Source: Candidatus Sabulitectum sp. | GTDB lineage: Bacteria; Fermentibacterota; Fermentibacteria; Fermentibacterales; JCC-6 | DNA length: 15,518 nt | Assembly (NCBI GenBank): GCA_029940175.1 | Contig: JAOZRM010000034.1 | Location: forward strand, 1-15,518 | Direction: 5' to 3' | Shown: positions 6,049-14,366 of the stretch, in pieces | Position numbering within the stretch: position 1 is the stretch's first letter | How the letters are laid out: every line of letters starts with the position of its first letter | Position numbers and translations under genes: made by a program | The notes under the pieces: model-generated | Told to the model about the DNA's origin: nothing | The model's input: the letters and a program-made list of their open reading frames with translations, nothing else | Database searches by the model: none

Positions 6049-6942
6049 TCAACGGCGTTTGAATAGCCTTCCATCGGTTACTGCAAGAGCTGCAAAGATG
6101 AATATCATTCCGATTATCACATTCAATCCAAGGCTTTCACCAAGAACAACAACACCCAGGAAAACTGCCACAACCGGGATAAGGAATGTAACCAGAAGGA
6201 GGTTTGTGGGGCTGGTGATGGCGAGGGTCCTGAAGTAGAAGATGTAAGCCAGTGTGGTACTCAGCAGGGTCAATCCTGTAAGTGCTGCAATTGTTACACC
6301 ACCAGGATGGAGAGAAAAGGGTTTTTCAAGCAGGAAAACCATGGGTGTCATCATTACTGTGGCTCCGGTGAGAACACCGGATGCTATGACAAGTGGCGGC
6401 ATGCCTCTGAATCTTCTTCCATAGATGGCAGAGAATGCGTAACAGAGAGCAGCTCCCAGCATGGCTATCTGCCCAAGCAGTCTTGTGTTTGAAGCCTGGA
6501 AGCCATCAAACCCGATGAGGATGCCTACACCTGCCAGACCAAGCAGAACTCCGGTAACTCTGGTTGAAGTCATTCTTTCTTCAGAGGTAAGATAATGAGC
6601 AAGAACAATGCTGAATAATGGAGATGCTGCATTAAGAATGGATGCTATACTGCTTTCAACATGCTGCTGGCCCCAGATGATAAGGCTGAAGGGAATCAGG
6701 TTGTTCAGGGCTCCCATAACAAAGAACGCCCCCCATACACCCTGCGAAGATGGCATTTTCTTTCCAGAAGCATATACCAGAATTGTAAGAATTATCGCTG
6801 AAACAGCAACTCGGATCAGAACCATTGTAAGCGGAGTAATTTCACGAAGGGACAGTTTTATGAAGAAAAAGGAACATCCCCAGAGGATTGAGAGCAACAG
6901 AATATAAAGATAAGCCCGCAGCCCCATCGCCTTGTTTACCAT
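6049..6942 (-). CDS. DMT-superfamily (EamA) permease
   Basis: This 297-residue very hydrophobic protein has about ten membrane segments in two homologous EamA halves. The first half starts ILLLSILWGCSFFFIKLSLR and contains a long loop-poor run to LNNLIPFSLIIWGQQHVESS; the WG(C/S)(S/N)F motif and the VESSIASIL segment are typical. The second half contains ALCYAFSAIYGRRFRG, TLAYIFYFRTLA and ending in VVLGESLG with a basic GRLFKRR tail. Family members export amino acids, metabolites or drugs; the substrate here cannot be inferred. Only a weak GGAT-like ribosome-binding site precedes the ATG. It is transcribed alone and diverges from the operon at 7089, sharing a 146-base upstream region. Confidence 0.88.
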   Translation of the reverse strand: MVNKAMGLRAYLYILLLSILWGCSFFFIKLSLREITPLTMVLIRVAVSAIILTILVYASGKKMPSSQGVWGAFFVMGALNNLIPFSLIIWGQQHVESSIASILNAASPLFSIVLAHYLTSEERMTSTRVTGVLLGLAGVGILIGFDGFQASNTRLLGQIAMLGAALCYAFSAIYGRRFRGMPPLVIASGVLTGATVMMTPMVFLLEKPFSLHPGGVTIAALTGLTLLSTTLAYIFYFRTLAITSPTNLLLVTFLIPVVAVFLGVVVLGESLGLNVIIGMIFIFAALAVTDGRLFKRR

Positions 6943-7088
6943 GAATTGCCATCCGCTTGAACTGAGTGATGCTATCGAGTTTCAGTGAGAAATATATCAA
7001 ATCCGGTATTCAAGCTGCTTTTGCAAGCTATGCTTTCCGAAAGCCTTTTCTGGCTATATTCCTCCCTGGACCGTACTAAGGAGATACA

Positions 7089-7670
7089 GTGGCTTATTCA
7101 TACCGAGAAATCGTTGTTGACCACGATCTGAAGCTTGTAATGCTTCGCCCCGGGCATGCTGAAAAGATATTTCAGCTTGTTGACCGGAACAGGGAATACC
7201 TGAGGAGATGGCTTCCCTGGGTGGACCTGGTGATCACTGTTGCTGATACTTCTGTCTTTATAAGTAGAACCATTGATCAATTTGAAAAGGGCAGAGGCCC
7301 ACAATATCTCATTGAGTTTCAAGGTGCTGCTGCGGGGATTGTTGGTTTTCATCCTCTGGATATTCCTAACAGGAACGCTGAGATCGGTTACTGGCTCGGG
7401 GAAGAGTTTACCGGTTCCGGACTTGTGACGAGATCAGTGAAACAACTTCTTGGAATTGGTTTCAGGGAGCTTGATCTCAACAGGATTGAGATCAGGTGTG
7501 CCACAGATAACGAACCAAGCAATGCCATTGCCCGGAGGGTGTGCATGGTGTATGAAGGCACACTCAGGGAGGAGGAGTGGCTCTATGACCACTTTGTGGA
7601 TCATTCGGTATACTCCATGCTTCACCGGGAGTTTAAGAGACAATTTGACGATCTGGAGACCAATGACTGA
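7089..7670 (+). CDS. RimL-like GNAT N-acetyltransferase
   Basis: A GTG start at 7089 is preceded by AAGGAG (7078-7083), giving 193 residues. The N-terminus (LRPGHAEKIFQLVDRNREYL followed by RWLPWVD) is the hallmark of RimL/YdaF-type acetyltransferases. The GNAT core follows: GIVGFHPLD, NAEIGYWLGEEFTGSGLVTR (acetyl-CoA loop, with TGSG where Q/RGKG is usual), LNRIEIRCATDNEPSNAIAR, and EGTLREEEWLYDHFVDHSVY. The family uses acetyl-CoA to acetylate N-termini of ribosomal proteins or other small amines; the target is unknown. The usual L-G-F in the final helix is C-M-V here. It overlaps the next gene by 8 bases, so it is the first gene of the run to 11919. A TATATT at 7055-7060 is a possible -10 box but lacks a good -35. 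Confidence 0.9.
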   Translation: MAYSYREIVVDHDLKLVMLRPGHAEKIFQLVDRNREYLRRWLPWVDLVITVADTSVFISRTIDQFEKGRGPQYLIEFQGAAAGIVGFHPLDIPNRNAEIGYWLGEEFTGSGLVTRSVKQLLGIGFRELDLNRIEIRCATDNEPSNAIARRVCMVYEGTLREEEWLYDHFVDHSVYSMLHREFKRQFDDLETND

Positions 7671-7947
7671 AAATCCGGGGAATGATGCGGGAATCAAGCA
7701 TGATTCAACTGAGCGGGACAGACTTGCCCGAAAGAGGACTGCTCTGGCAAATGAGCGTACTTTTCTATCGTATGTTAGAACATCTATTATGCTGTTTGCG
7801 ACCGGTGCGACTCTGCTGAAGCTGTTTCCTTCTTCATACGTCACTATTGTCATTGGTATTATTCTTACCGGGTTCAGCCTCTTTGTTCTGGTAATTGGCA
7901 TATTCCGGTTCAAAGCAATGAAAAGTAAAATTTCAAACAAACAATAA
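7663..7947 (+). CDS. DUF202 small membrane protein
   Basis: The ATG at 7663 has GGAG (7655-7658) 4 bases upstream and gives a 94-residue protein. Residues 18-40 (ERDRLARKRTALANERTFLS then YVRTS) are the DUF202 signature: an amphipathic arginine-rich helix with RTxLAxERTFL. Two hydrophobic segments follow (IMLFATGATLLKLF, about 42-57; YVTIVIGIILTGFSLFVLVI, about 61-81), then a lysine-rich tail. The function of DUF202 proteins is unknown. It overlaps the acetyltransferase by 8 bases and ends 4 bases before the P-type ATPase, so all three are probably co-transcribed and translationally coupled. That placement suggests, without proving, an accessory role near the ATPase in the inner membrane. Confidence 0.88.
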   Translation: MTENPGNDAGIKHDSTERDRLARKRTALANERTFLSYVRTSIMLFATGATLLKLFPSSYVTIVIGIILTGFSLFVLVIGIFRFKAMKSKISNKQ

Positions 7948-7951
7948 ACTA

Positions 7952-10723
7952 GTGAATGGAAGCATTTTGGAACACAAAAACTTTTACAGACTTACACCTG
8001 CGGAAACACTTACCGCGCTGAATTCCAGCAGAAACGGGCTTTCCCGCGTGGCAGCAGTGGCCTACAGACGGGAGCATGGTTCCAATGAAATAGTTGTTGA
8101 GAAACCTGTACCCAAGTGGCTGGTGTTTCTGTCTCAATTCAAGGAACTGCTGGTTATTGTTCTCATCGTTGCCGGTGTGATTTCAATGGCTGTTGGAAGT
8201 TATCAGGATGGTGCTGTGATGTTCATCATCGTTCTGGTAAATGCGGTTATTGGTTTTGTTCAAGAGTATAAAGCGGGTCAGATTCTGGAGAAGCTGAAGG
8301 CTCTTATCAAATCACCTGCAAAAGTTGTTGTTGACGGGAAGCTTACAGAGTTGCCACAGTCGGATCTGGTTCCGGGAGATATAGTTGAAGTGGAAGCCGG
8401 AGATAAGATCCCCGCAGACATCAGACTGCTGGAGGCGTACAATCTGCGAACCAATGACTTCTCCCTTACCGGTGAATCCATGCCCCAGGAGAAAGACACG
8501 GAAGCTTTGGTTGATGATGCGATCCTGGCCGACAGACACAACATGGCTTACACCGGAACAACAGTGGCTGCTGGAAGCGCAACCGGTATAGTTGTTCGTA
8601 CCGGCACGAATACAGAGATGGGTAAGATAGCCTGCATGGCGTCCGATACGGTTACTGCCATGTCTCCTCTTCAAATGGAACTGAATATTCTGGCCAAGTG
8701 GCTCACAGCTGTTGTTGTGTTCCTGAGTGCAGTTCTGTTTTTCGTCGGGGTTCAGCAGGGTTTTACAGTTGTTAACAGTCTGATCTATGCGCTGGGAATA
8801 GCTGTTGCTTCAGTGCCACAGGCTCTTCCTGCTCAGGTGACCGTTGCACTCAGTGCAGCCAGTAAAAGACTTGCTGACAGAAAGGTTGTTGTAAAGAACC
8901 TGCCAAGTGTTGAAACCCTTGGTTCAACCTCTGTTATCTGCACAGACAAAACCGGAACACTGACAAAGAATGAGATGACTGTAACAGGGCTCTGGTTCAA
9001 CGGTTCAAACTACAAAGTGAAGGGTCTCGGTTACAAGCCTGAGGGAAGCATTCACCACTTTGACGGAAGTAAGCTTTCTCAGGAACAGATTGATGAGATG
9101 GAGATCATGCTGGATGCGGGAACCATGGCTTCAAATGGGGAGATCCATGCTCCAGACAAGGACCACTCAAGCTGGTATCCCATTGGAGATCCCACAGAGG
9201 CTGCTCTCATCACACTTTCTACCAAGGTGGGTACGAGAAGTCCCATTGAGGATCAGGAAAATCCTGAGTTAAAGGAATTCCCGTTTGATGCTGTGAGAAA
9301 AAGAATGAGTTCCGTAAGGCAGTTCGGTGACAGGCACCAGCTTGCCATGAAGGGTGCTACAGGAAGTGTACTTTCCGTAAGTAAATTCATCTACCGCGAT
9401 GGAAAGTCCGTTCCAATTACGGAGAAGGACAGGGAAGAGATCATCAGGCTGAATGAAGAGTATTCAGACCGGGCACTCAGGGTACTTGCCATTGCATTCC
9501 GTCCCCTGGAAAACGACGGGTCGGATTACACAATGGAATCCGTAGAGAAAGACGTGGTCTTCCTGGGTCTCGTATTCATGATGGATCCTCCCAAGGAGGG
9601 AGTGAAAGAAGCCATAGCTTCCTGTCATGAGGCCAATATCCGTGTGATTATCATGACTGGGGATCATGCCATTACCGCAAAAGCAATCGGCCGTGAGGTA
9701 GGGCTTTCCCGGGAAGGTGATCCACTGGTTTACACCGGCGTTGATCTTGAGGACATGGATGACGCCAGACTTGGTGAAATTCTCGCGGGTGGGAAGGCTA
9801 TTGTTTTCAGCAGAGTGAACCCTGAACACAAGCTTCGCATCGTTACGATTCTTGAAGATCAGGGTGAGGTTGTTGCTGTAACCGGTGACGGCGTGAATGA
9901 TGCTCCTGCTTTGAAGAAAGCAAATATCGGGGTTGCCATGGGCATAACCGGAACTGATGTCTCCAAGGAGGCTGCTGAGCTGATTCTTCTTGATGACAGT
10001 TTTACTTCCCTTGTTTATGCAGTAGAGGAAGGCCGCACCATTTACACCAACCTGAAGAAAACAGTGCTTGCCTCCATGACCACAAATGCTGCTGAGCTGG
10101 GCGTTGTTATTCTGGGTCTAATCGCTGTTTCCATGGGAGACTGGGCAATTCCTATTCTGGCAATTCAGATACTGGCGATTGATCTTCTTGCAGAAGTGCT
10201 GCCTCTTACATTCCTTACCTTTGATCCTTCTTCAAAGAGTATCATGCAGGAAGCGCCAAGAGATCTTAAAGCCCACATTATGAACAGAGAAACTTCAATG
10301 GAAGTTCTTCTTCTAGGAGCTCTGATAGGATTGCTTGCTTTCGGCAACTACGCTTACAGCGGCATCAGAGAAGGAATAACCTTTTTCAGCGGTGAAGTTT
10401 CAGGCAGTGTTGACTACATGAGAGCTACAACACTCGCCTATCTGACAATCGCTTTCTGCCAGTTCATTAACGTTCTCTCGAGACGGTTCTACTACACATC
10501 CATCTTCAACAGGAATTTCTTCACAAACCGGATTCTGCTCTTTTCGATTTTTGGTTCAGCAGCAATGATTCTTCTCTTTGTGAACATTCCAGTGATGGCC
10601 GGGTTCCTCTACTTTGCTCCTCTCCGGCTTATTGACTGGTTGTGTATCGCCGGTTCCACATCGATCTTTCTTGTAGTGTTTGAGCTGCTGAAATTGCGAA
10701 GAAGACAGAGAAGGAGTGAATGA
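7952..10723 (+). CDS. P-type (P2-like) cation-transporting ATPase with altered ion-site residues
   Basis: This 923-residue protein has all P-type domains: an N-terminal cation-ATPase segment, two membrane helices, the actuator loop with TGES (173-176), helices M3-M4, phosphorylated Asp332 in CTDKTGTLT, the nucleotide domain with KGAT, DPPKEGVKEAI, MTGDHAITAKAIG, the hinge TGDGVNDAPALKKANIG (644 on), and six C-terminal helices. It is an inner-membrane ATP-driven cation pump. In M4 the usual PEGLP is PQALP (Gln290). M5 keeps N712 and E715 (NAAE), and M6 has D744 and E748 (IDLLAE), unlike the N..TD of Ca2+ pumps. The transported ion is therefore uncertain. The start is a GTG 4 bases after the DUF202 stop with no clear ribosome-binding site, so translation is probably coupled. 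It overlaps the next gene if that gene starts at 10716. Confidence 0.93.
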   Translation: MNGSILEHKNFYRLTPAETLTALNSSRNGLSRVAAVAYRREHGSNEIVVEKPVPKWLVFLSQFKELLVIVLIVAGVISMAVGSYQDGAVMFIIVLVNAVIGFVQEYKAGQILEKLKALIKSPAKVVVDGKLTELPQSDLVPGDIVEVEAGDKIPADIRLLEAYNLRTNDFSLTGESMPQEKDTEALVDDAILADRHNMAYTGTTVAAGSATGIVVRTGTNTEMGKIACMASDTVTAMSPLQMELNILAKWLTAVVVFLSAVLFFVGVQQGFTVVNSLIYALGIAVASVPQALPAQVTVALSAASKRLADRKVVVKNLPSVETLGSTSVICTDKTGTLTKNEMTVTGLWFNGSNYKVKGLGYKPEGSIHHFDGSKLSQEQIDEMEIMLDAGTMASNGEIHAPDKDHSSWYPIGDPTEAALITLSTKVGTRSPIEDQENPELKEFPFDAVRKRMSSVRQFGDRHQLAMKGATGSVLSVSKFIYRDGKSVPITEKDREEIIRLNEEYSDRALRVLAIAFRPLENDGSDYTMESVEKDVVFLGLVFMMDPPKEGVKEAIASCHEANIRVIIMTGDHAITAKAIGREVGLSREGDPLVYTGVDLEDMDDARLGEILAGGKAIVFSRVNPEHKLRIVTILEDQGEVVAVTGDGVNDAPALKKANIGVAMGITGTDVSKEAAELILLDDSFTSLVYAVEEGRTIYTNLKKTVLASMTTNAAELGVVILGLIAVSMGDWAIPILAIQILAIDLLAEVLPLTFLTFDPSSKSIMQEAPRDLKAHIMNRETSMEVLLLGALIGLLAFGNYAYSGIREGITFFSGEVSGSVDYMRATTLAYLTIAFCQFINVLSRRFYYTSIFNRNFFTNRILLFSIFGSAAMILLFVNIPVMAGFLYFAPLRLIDWLCIAGSTSIFLVVFELLKLRRRQRRSE

Positions 10724-11126
10724 ATTGGGCAAGCATGGTAGAAGAAGCAGACTTAAACTGTTTCTTCTTTTGTTGATAGTTATCGCCGCAGGTCTTTTTT
10801 CACGATCCGGTCATGCTTCTGTTCTGCCTGAGTTTGTTCAGGAATATGCCGGAGATACATTGTGGGCTCTGGCTCTATACATTTGTCTTGCTTTTGTTTC
10901 ACCTGCAGCGGGAGCAGGGGAAATATTCTTTTTATCCGTGGTAATTTCATTCGCCGTAGAATTCAGCCAGCTGTATCAGGCGGATTGGATCAACTCTGTA
11001 CGGGATACAAGACCCGGCGGATTGATTCTCGGATTCGGTTTCAAATGGTCTGATCTGCTGTGTTACATTGCGGGGATTCTTACTGGTTTCGTAATTGATT
11101 CCCGGAGGAGAAACCTCCGGAAATAG
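10716..11126 (+). CDS. DUF2809 membrane protein
   Basis: This 136-residue protein has a basic N-terminus (GKHGRRSRLK) and about four membrane helices. It matches DUF2809 in order: GLFSRSG near the first helix exit, VQEYAGDTLWALALYICLAF, then FAVEFSQLYQADWINSVRDT, then GFGFKWSDLLCYIAGILTG. No biochemical function is known for the family. Two starts are possible: GTG 10716, overlapping the ATPase stop, or TTG 10725 (133 residues), which has AAGGAG (10711-10716) 8 bases upstream. I find the TTG more convincing. Overlap or near-contact with the ATPase gene indicates one operon. Confidence 0.85.
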   Translation: MNELGKHGRRSRLKLFLLLLIVIAAGLFSRSGHASVLPEFVQEYAGDTLWALALYICLAFVSPAAGAGEIFFLSVVISFAVEFSQLYQADWINSVRDTRPGGLILGFGFKWSDLLCYIAGILTGFVIDSRRRNLRK

Positions 11127-11145
11127 CTGTTCGTAAGGAGTAGAA

Positions 11146-11919
11146 ATGGTGCTTTGCATGTTGATGTGTTCCATTACACTGGTTCCCGGCGGAGTGATAC
11201 ACAGTGGCGATAATGTGGTAACTGCTGCGGAGATGATTGAAACTCTCAGTGAAGTTGAGATTGTTTTTGTGGGAGAGAAGCACGATGATGCATTTGCTCA
11301 CCAGTGGGAATTGTATTTATGGCAGGCTCTTGGATCTGAGGACAGGGCTCTGGCTCTTGAGATGTTTGAGACAGACGTACAACCTCTTCTCGATGAATAC
11401 ATTGCAGGTGAGATAACTGAAGAGGAATTTCTTTCTGAATCCCGTCCCTGGGGCAATTACCCCACAGATTATGCCCCAATGGTCGAATTCGCAAAGGCAA
11501 ATGGTTATGGTGTAATTGCTGCAAATGTTCCCAGGATGCATGCTGCAATGGTAGCCCGGGGCGGTTTTGCCGCTGTTCTTGGAGAACCTGGTTTTGAGGA
11601 AATGGTAGTTGATTCATCCAATGCACTTTACAAAGAGATGTTCCTGGCCACCATGGAGGCAATCGGGGATCAGATGCATGGCATGCCTGTTTCTCCCGAG
11701 AATCTTTACCGGGCACAGCTTCTAAAGGATGCTGTTATGGCCAGATCAATTCTTGGTGAAAGGGTTCTCTTTGTCTGCGGTAGTTTCCACAGCGATTTTC
11801 ACTCCGGTATTCCAGATCAGCTTTCGTCAGACTCATATCTCACTGTAACCGTACTTGGTGAAGGTGAAGAGTTTTCTGCAGAGCTTGCTGATTTTGTGAT
11901 TGTCAGACAGACACAGTAG
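11146..11919 (+). CDS. ChaN-like (DUF399, haem-binding-type) protein
   Basis: This 257-residue protein has AAGGAG 8 bases before its ATG. After a short hydrophobic start (MVLCMLMCSITLVPGG, an atypical secretion signal) it shows the ChaN/DUF399 order: EIVFVGEKHDDAFAHQWELY, LALEMFETDVQPLLDEYIAG, ESRPWGNYPTDYAPMVEFAK, VIAANVPR, and VLFVCGSFHSDFHSGIPDQL with the conserved GxxH. Family knowledge: ChaN-type proteins are often iron-regulated lipoproteins and one structure binds paired haems. Here the two histidine motifs (GEKHD and GSFHSDFH) are present, but a clear lipobox is not, so membrane anchoring is uncertain. It starts 19 bases after the DUF2809 gene and is the last gene of the run. No strong hairpin terminator follows. 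Confidence 0.85.
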   Translation: MVLCMLMCSITLVPGGVIHSGDNVVTAAEMIETLSEVEIVFVGEKHDDAFAHQWELYLWQALGSEDRALALEMFETDVQPLLDEYIAGEITEEEFLSESRPWGNYPTDYAPMVEFAKANGYGVIAANVPRMHAAMVARGGFAAVLGEPGFEEMVVDSSNALYKEMFLATMEAIGDQMHGMPVSPENLYRAQLLKDAVMARSILGERVLFVCGSFHSDFHSGIPDQLSSDSYLTVTVLGEGEEFSAELADFVIVRQTQ

Positions 11920-12013
11920 CCGAAGAAAGGAACTCAGCCTGAACTTGTTTGCATTTAGGATCATTCCTTTTTCTTAGAGGTATGCACCTGAGAATGAGTC
12001 CTTTGATAATGAG

Positions 12014-12034
12014 AAGAACAGACACTGATGCAGG
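12014..12034 (+). repeat. Direct repeat flanking paralogue B, left copy
   Basis: AAGAACAGACACTGATGCAGG matches 19 of 21 bases with 14367-14387. A second shared block lies upstream of each copy: GGATCATTCCTTTTTCT at 11958 and GGGACATTACTTTATCT at 14330, 13 of 17 identical. The two blocks are 39 bases apart here and 20 apart at the right copy. Confidence 0.5.
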
Positions 12035-12226
12035 AGGTCCGAGATATCGACATCCATCTCAAAGTTAAATAAGGTGGGGTTGTTTTCTGCAAAAAATTGG
12101 TAGTTTGCATGTGAGTTGTCTTATATCGTACTTCCCATTGTTGGAATATCGTATAGAAGCTTAATAATTTGTAGCGAACTTGCCTAGTGGTCTAATACTG
12201 TTGATTAATCTATGCTATTCGGTAGC

Positions 12227-12255
12227 TTGTTTTCGAATGGGATCGGGATTATCTA
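12227..12255 (+). promoter_or_regulatory. Putative promoter of paralogue B
   Basis: TTGTTT (12227-12232) and TATCTA (12250-12255) are separated by 17 bases and lie 67 bases upstream of the ATG at 12323. The match to the sigma-70-type consensus is moderate (4 of 6 in each box). The region is AT-rich, so chance matches are likely. Confidence 0.28.
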
Positions 12256-12322
12256 GAAGAGTACTTCACCTGTTTATTGATGTAACAATTATTTGTTGGG
12301 CTATGAATCTTTGGAGGTTAGC

Positions 12323-14134
12323 ATGAGGTTATCTAGTCTGGTTATTCTTGTTTTATTCTCTATTCTATCTGCAGGGACAGCAACACAGAATGATTGGTCT
12401 GGTGGGGATGGGATTTGGGGTATAGTAATTGATTGGAGTAACAAATTTTATTCTGAAAATAGCATAAACTATGCCATCTCCGGTTCACTTTCACTACTCT
12501 CCAAATGTACGGTAGACTCAAATTTCTCAGGAGCTAAATCAGTCTATGCCGCTGATGTGAACGGTGATGGCTATACGGATGTCCTTGGTGCTGCCTCCAC
12601 TGCTGACGATATAACCTGGTGGGAAAATAACGACGGATCTGGAACATCATGGACAGAGCATTTAGTAGATGGGAATTTTAATACGGCATCTTCAGTATTC
12701 GCCATCGATGTTAATGGTGATGGTTACACAGACGTACTGGGAGCGGCTAGAGTTGATAATGATATAACTTGGTGGGAGAATAATGATGGATCCGGAACAT
12801 CATGGACAGAGCACATAATTGACGGCAATTTCAGCAGTGCTGTAACAGTATATGCCACCGATGTAAATGGCGATGGTTATATTGATGTACTGGGTTCTGC
12901 TACAGGAGCTAACAGTGTTGCTTGGTGGGAGAATATTGATGGATCAGGTACTTTGTGGACAAAGCACATCATTGACTCTTTAAGTGATCCATGGTCAGTC
13001 TATGCTACCGATATAAATAATGATGGTTATACTGATGTGCTGAGTTCTGCTATTAATTCGAGTGAAGGAATTATCTGGTGGGAAAATTATGACGGAACAG
13101 GATTGTATTGGACGAAACATACCGTTGAAACTAACTACCAAGCTAGTGCAGTTTATGCTACCGATGTAAATGGTGATGGCTACATCGATGTGCTGGGTGC
13201 AGAAGTTGTTGATGACGATATTACTTGGTGGGAGAATGTTGATGGATCTGGAACCTCATGGGCAAAGCATACTGTCGATGGCAGTTTTAATGCTCCTTAT
13301 TCCATCTATGCCACTGATATGAATGACGATGGCTATACCGATGTGCTGGGGGCTGCTATGATTGCAGATGATATCACCTGGTGGGAGAACAACGATGGTT
13401 CTGGAACTTCATGGACAGAGCATACAGTCGACGGCAATTATGATGGTGCAACCTCAGTTTATGCATCAGATGTAAGTGGTGATGGTTGCATGGACATATT
13501 GGGTGCGTCACTTGCAGACGGTGATATCACTTGGTGGGATATTATGGGGGGTTTTAAAGAAGGATTTCTTGAGTCCAGCGTATTGAACACTCAGGAAAGC
13601 CCAAGTTGGCAGACCATTGAGTGGACATGCACAGAGCCCACTGGAACCAGTGTTTCATTTCAGGTAAGAGCTTCTGCTAATCCTGGAGAAATGGGCGAAT
13701 GGTCTGACACTCTCACATCTCCATCTAGTCTTGCAACCATTCTTACTGACGGTAACAATCTGTTCCAGTATAGAGCTATTCTTAGTGCAACCAATTCCGA
13801 TTCAACACCAACACTTGACGATGTTACTATCGAATGGGCTACTTTCGTAGAAACTGAGGAGGAAGAGATGTCCGAGATAAACACCTTCCTACTTCTTGGA
13901 GCACGGTCCAATCCTTCATTTGGTAATGTTGAAATAGATTTTGTGTTACCCGTTGGTTCCAGAATCGATATGACTATTTACGACCTTTATGGACGAATTG
14001 TTAACCTAACAACCAGGGAATGCGAAGAAGGCCAACAGAGCATTATGTTAGAGGGCATTAACTCGGGAATTTACTTTGCTCATATTCGGGTTGGTAATTA
14101 CGATGCTGTAAAGAGTTTCGTAATGATCGAATAG
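12323..14134 (+). CDS. FG-GAP/VCBS-type seven-repeat secreted protein with T9SS sorting domain (paralogue B)
   Basis: The ATG at 12323 has GGAGG 6 bases upstream and begins a clear signal peptide (MRLSSLVILVLFSILSAGTA), giving 603 residues; an in-frame start at 12293 adds ten residues without such a site. After the signal comes QNDWSGGDG, as in paralogue A (QSNWSGGPG). Seven repeats of 51 residues follow (one of 50), each with VYATDVNGDGYTDVLGA and ITWWENNDGSGTSWTEH. DVNGDGYTD is a calcium-binding loop pattern, and seven units fit one closed propeller. A GFLESSVL ... GEWSDTL ... FQYR domain matches the same part of paralogue A. The last ~75 residues (NPSFGNVEIDFVLP ... MTIYDLYGRIV ... SGIYFAHI) are a T9SS type-A sorting domain. 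It is probably a surface or secreted calcium-binding protein of unknown ligand. It is a single gene between the chaN-like gene and prfB. Confidence 0.87.
   Translation: MRLSSLVILVLFSILSAGTATQNDWSGGDGIWGIVIDWSNKFYSENSINYAISGSLSLLSKCTVDSNFSGAKSVYAADVNGDGYTDVLGAASTADDITWWENNDGSGTSWTEHLVDGNFNTASSVFAIDVNGDGYTDVLGAARVDNDITWWENNDGSGTSWTEHIIDGNFSSAVTVYATDVNGDGYIDVLGSATGANSVAWWENIDGSGTLWTKHIIDSLSDPWSVYATDINNDGYTDVLSSAINSSEGIIWWENYDGTGLYWTKHTVETNYQASAVYATDVNGDGYIDVLGAEVVDDDITWWENVDGSGTSWAKHTVDGSFNAPYSIYATDMNDDGYTDVLGAAMIADDITWWENNDGSGTSWTEHTVDGNYDGATSVYASDVSGDGCMDILGASLADGDITWWDIMGGFKEGFLESSVLNTQESPSWQTIEWTCTEPTGTSVSFQVRASANPGEMGEWSDTLTSPSSLATILTDGNNLFQYRAILSATNSDSTPTLDDVTIEWATFVETEEEEMSEINTFLLLGARSNPSFGNVEIDFVLPVGSRIDMTIYDLYGRIVNLTTRECEEGQQSIMLEGINSGIYFAHIRVGNYDAVKSFVMIE
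12542..13540 (+). repeat. Intragenic tandem repeat, 153-bp unit, about 6.5 copies
   Basis: Unit starts (the codon for V/I in VYATDVNGDG) fall at 12542, 12695, 12848, 12998, 13151, 13304 and 13457: steps of 153 bases, one of 150. Stretches such as TGGTGGGAGAATAATGATGG and ACATCATGGACAGAGCA recur almost unchanged. The last unit is partial and its second half diverges. This similarity implies recent duplication or gene conversion among units. Confidence 0.85.
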
Positions 14135-14366
14135 TAGGATCTATGAGGTAAGTTCTTACGTACTACCATAAACCACTTATATCTGCAATGTAATGGTAGG
14201 GCGATGCACTGGGGTATAACAACATTACTTAACCTTGGTAGTTTGATATGTAGATTCCGCAAGTCATAGGGTCTTCAAAAGAACTTTCCCTTCTCCCTGC
14301 ATTTTTTCCAGTTTGACCCTGTCAGACGAGGGACATTACTTTATCTGGCGACTCGGTGTCATAGTT

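Larger units (their letters stand above)
11920..12322. other. Non-coding stretch between chaN-like gene and paralogue B
   Basis: I see no gene. It contains a sequence related to one upstream of prfB (11958-11974 and 12014-12034) and a promoter-like pair near 12227-12255. AAAGGAA (about 11926-11932) and TTCCTTT (about 11965-11971) could pair around a loop of about 32 bases, too open for a convincing terminator. Confidence 0.5.

Noticed and set aside
7450..7662. N-terminal extension of the DUF202 protein in the same frame
   Set aside because: The upstream codons are a shadow of the acetyltransferase gene. The DUF202 signature, ribosome-binding site and family length all support the ATG at 7663.
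11926..11975. Intrinsic terminator after the chaN-like gene
   Set aside because: The possible AAAGGAA/TTCCTTT pairing has a loop of about 32 bases and low GC; not a convincing hairpin.
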